A stretch of 48,200 nt of DNA from Blastopirellula marina. GTDB taxonomy: Bacteria > Planctomycetota > Planctomycetia > Pirellulales > Thermoguttaceae. The notes under the pieces were generated by a model that ran no database searches, was not told the DNA's origin, and saw only the letters and a program-made list of their open reading frames with translations. The position numbers and the translations under genes were made by a program. The stretch is taken from positions 108 to 48,307 of the forward strand of contig DYLS01000024.1 in the NCBI GenBank assembly GCA_020721965.1, written 5' to 3'. This document shows, piece after piece, positions 47,633-48,200 of the stretch (its first letter is position 1; each line of letters starts with the position of its first letter).

Positions 47633-47649
47633 CTCTCCCTTTGGGAGAG
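47633..47649. repeat. REP-like hairpin CTCTCCC-TTT-GGGAGAG
   Basis: Seven perfect pairs with a TTT loop, followed by GATGGCGAGCGCCAGCGAGC. This combined motif belongs to a type of intergenic repeat common across several bacterial phyla, read on the other strand as a typical false peptide. Confidence 0.65.
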
Positions 47650-47729
47650 GATGGCGAGCGCCAGCGAGCCGGGTGAGGGAAATCCAGCGCCGCTACCCCT
47701 CGCGACTGGAAGACGCGCGAGCGCACGAG

Positions 47730-47749
47730 CCTCGGGCGTAAGCCCGAGG
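47730..47749. repeat. REP-like hairpin CCTCGGGC-GTAA-GCCCGAGG
   Basis: Eight perfect pairs closed by a GTAA tetraloop, a GNRA-type loop if transcribed. It is a typical intergenic hairpin repeat. Confidence 0.65.
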
Positions 47750-47800
47750 TGGAGAAACCACCAAAACGTGATGTTTTCCGTCGCGGCGGTCATTACACCA

Positions 47801-47866
47801 CCACCAGCTTGCGCTGGTGGCTCGCGTGTCATTTTCACAGCCAGCTGACGCTGGCCGCTCGGGTGT
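47801..47866. repeat. Tandem pair of hairpins with shared CTCGsGTGTC tail
   Basis: CCACCAGC-TTGC-GCTGGTGG (47801-47820) is followed by CTCGCGTGTC. After about 39 bases GCCAGC-TGAC-GCTGGC (47840-47855) is followed by CGCTCGGGTGTC. The two units share the layout and the tail but differ in the stem, with paired changes keeping the helix. They look like two copies of one hairpin repeat. Confidence 0.65.
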
Positions 47867-48200
47867 CGGGGTGAGGCGGCCGAAAGCATCGTAAGCCTGG
47901 GCGATCCGCTTCTCAACCATCGGGGGGCTGAAAACGGCTTACCGGCGAACTTTTTGGCAAGCAGGCCTGGCATGGTCAAACGGGCCTGGCTGATGACCAT
48001 CAACGAACACTTTGACGCCGCCAGGAAGAGGGCGCAACGCGCGGCGTGCAATGCGCGGTGCACACAGCGGGGCCAACGAACCTGCGTAGACGTGGATGGA
48101 TCACGGCGCAACCCGCCGCATACAAAGGGCGTCGCAGACACGCCGCGCTATTGAAAGGGGGAACCGCAAACGGCAGCGGACGCGCAAAAAAAGAACCCCG

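Larger units (their letters stand above)
47035..48200. other. Non-coding region with several hairpins, to window end
   Basis: 1166 bp without a credible gene. The long minus-strand frames at 47196-47726 and 47455-48141 read straight through hairpin repeats (giving peptides such as GFPSPGSLALAILSQRER) and are artefacts. Stems lie at 47322-47337, 47633-47649, 47730-47749, 47801-47820 and 47840-47855. The last 300 bases hold no recognised feature. Confidence 0.6.

Noticed and set aside
47455-48141. A 228-residue minus-strand frame near the right edge
   Set aside because: It passes through four or five hairpin repeats, and its sequence is the known artefact type produced by intergenic repeats.

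Overview
The window looks like a piece of a planctomycete chromosome (Planctomycetota, probably Pirellulales-like; the order is inference). The reasons are the protein families. There are several secreted oxidoreductases and a TIM-barrel protein with twin-arginine signals, a DUF1570-type HExxH protein, a DUF1080 domain, a lipoprotein resembling planctomycete DUF6655 proteins, a very large membrane protein and a 1452-residue TPR protein. Housekeeping genes are scattered singly or in pairs, and intergenic regions are long and rich in repeats. I saw no phage genes, full insertion sequences, CRISPR arrays or rRNA.

Layout. 1-6.2 kb: the 3' part of a giant membrane protein gene that enters from the left edge through fourteen 18-bp tandem repeats. 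6.7-7.5 kb: a class I glutamine amidotransferase. 7.9-12.3 kb: the TPR protein. 12.3-14.6 kb: a protein-gene desert holding tRNA-Ser(UGA) and tRNA-Phe(GAA). 14.6-18.9 kb (minus): serC, a UvrD/PcrA helicase and yceH in a row. 20.0-22.8 kb (plus): the DUF1570 protein and a Tat-secreted Gfo/Idh oxidoreductase, converging on 22.9-27.0 kb (minus): nnr, a GNAT acetyltransferase and dnaA. 27.4-34.4 kb: a TIM-barrel protein, an orphan ABC-2 permease, a GH-A type glycosidase, a second Tat Gfo/Idh oxidoreductase and a GT39-like glycosyltransferase. 34.5-35.9 kb (minus): nth and dcd. 36.7-39.6 kb (plus): a lipoprotein joining DUF1080 to a PHP-like domain, then larE. 39.9-43.1 kb (minus): the lipoprotein and dnaX. 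43.7-45.4 kb (plus): wecB and a two-CBS protein. 45.7-47.0 kb (minus): a CE15-like esterase. 47.0-48.2 kb: a non-coding stretch with several hairpins.

The main unexplained signal is a family of dispersed, MITE-like intergenic repeats of about 100-160 bp. I found six copies by eye, near 13.0, 14.4, 27.2, 38.6, 39.9 and 43.5 kb. The best copy (27217-27327, 111 bp) has perfect 12-bp terminal inverted repeats, ACTACAGCGCAA. The interior is conserved around TCAACATCTTGTGGTGATGG. Two copies bracket tRNA-Phe in direct orientation. Two bracket larE in inverted orientation, and one of these reaches the stop codon of the neighbouring lipoprotein gene. Two copies carry tandem expansions of their right terminus (24 nt x2 and 16 nt x4). 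No transposase is visible in the window.

Functionally the window mixes DNA replication and repair (dnaA, dnaX, nth, UvrD-like helicase, dcd), metabolite repair and cofactor chemistry (nnr, larE), amino acid and amino-sugar metabolism (serC, wecB), and envelope or secreted carbohydrate processing (GH-A enzyme, CE15 esterase, Gfo/Idh proteins, TIM-barrel protein, DUF1080 lipoprotein). The carbohydrate genes are scattered rather than in one locus, so a shared substrate is only a suggestion.
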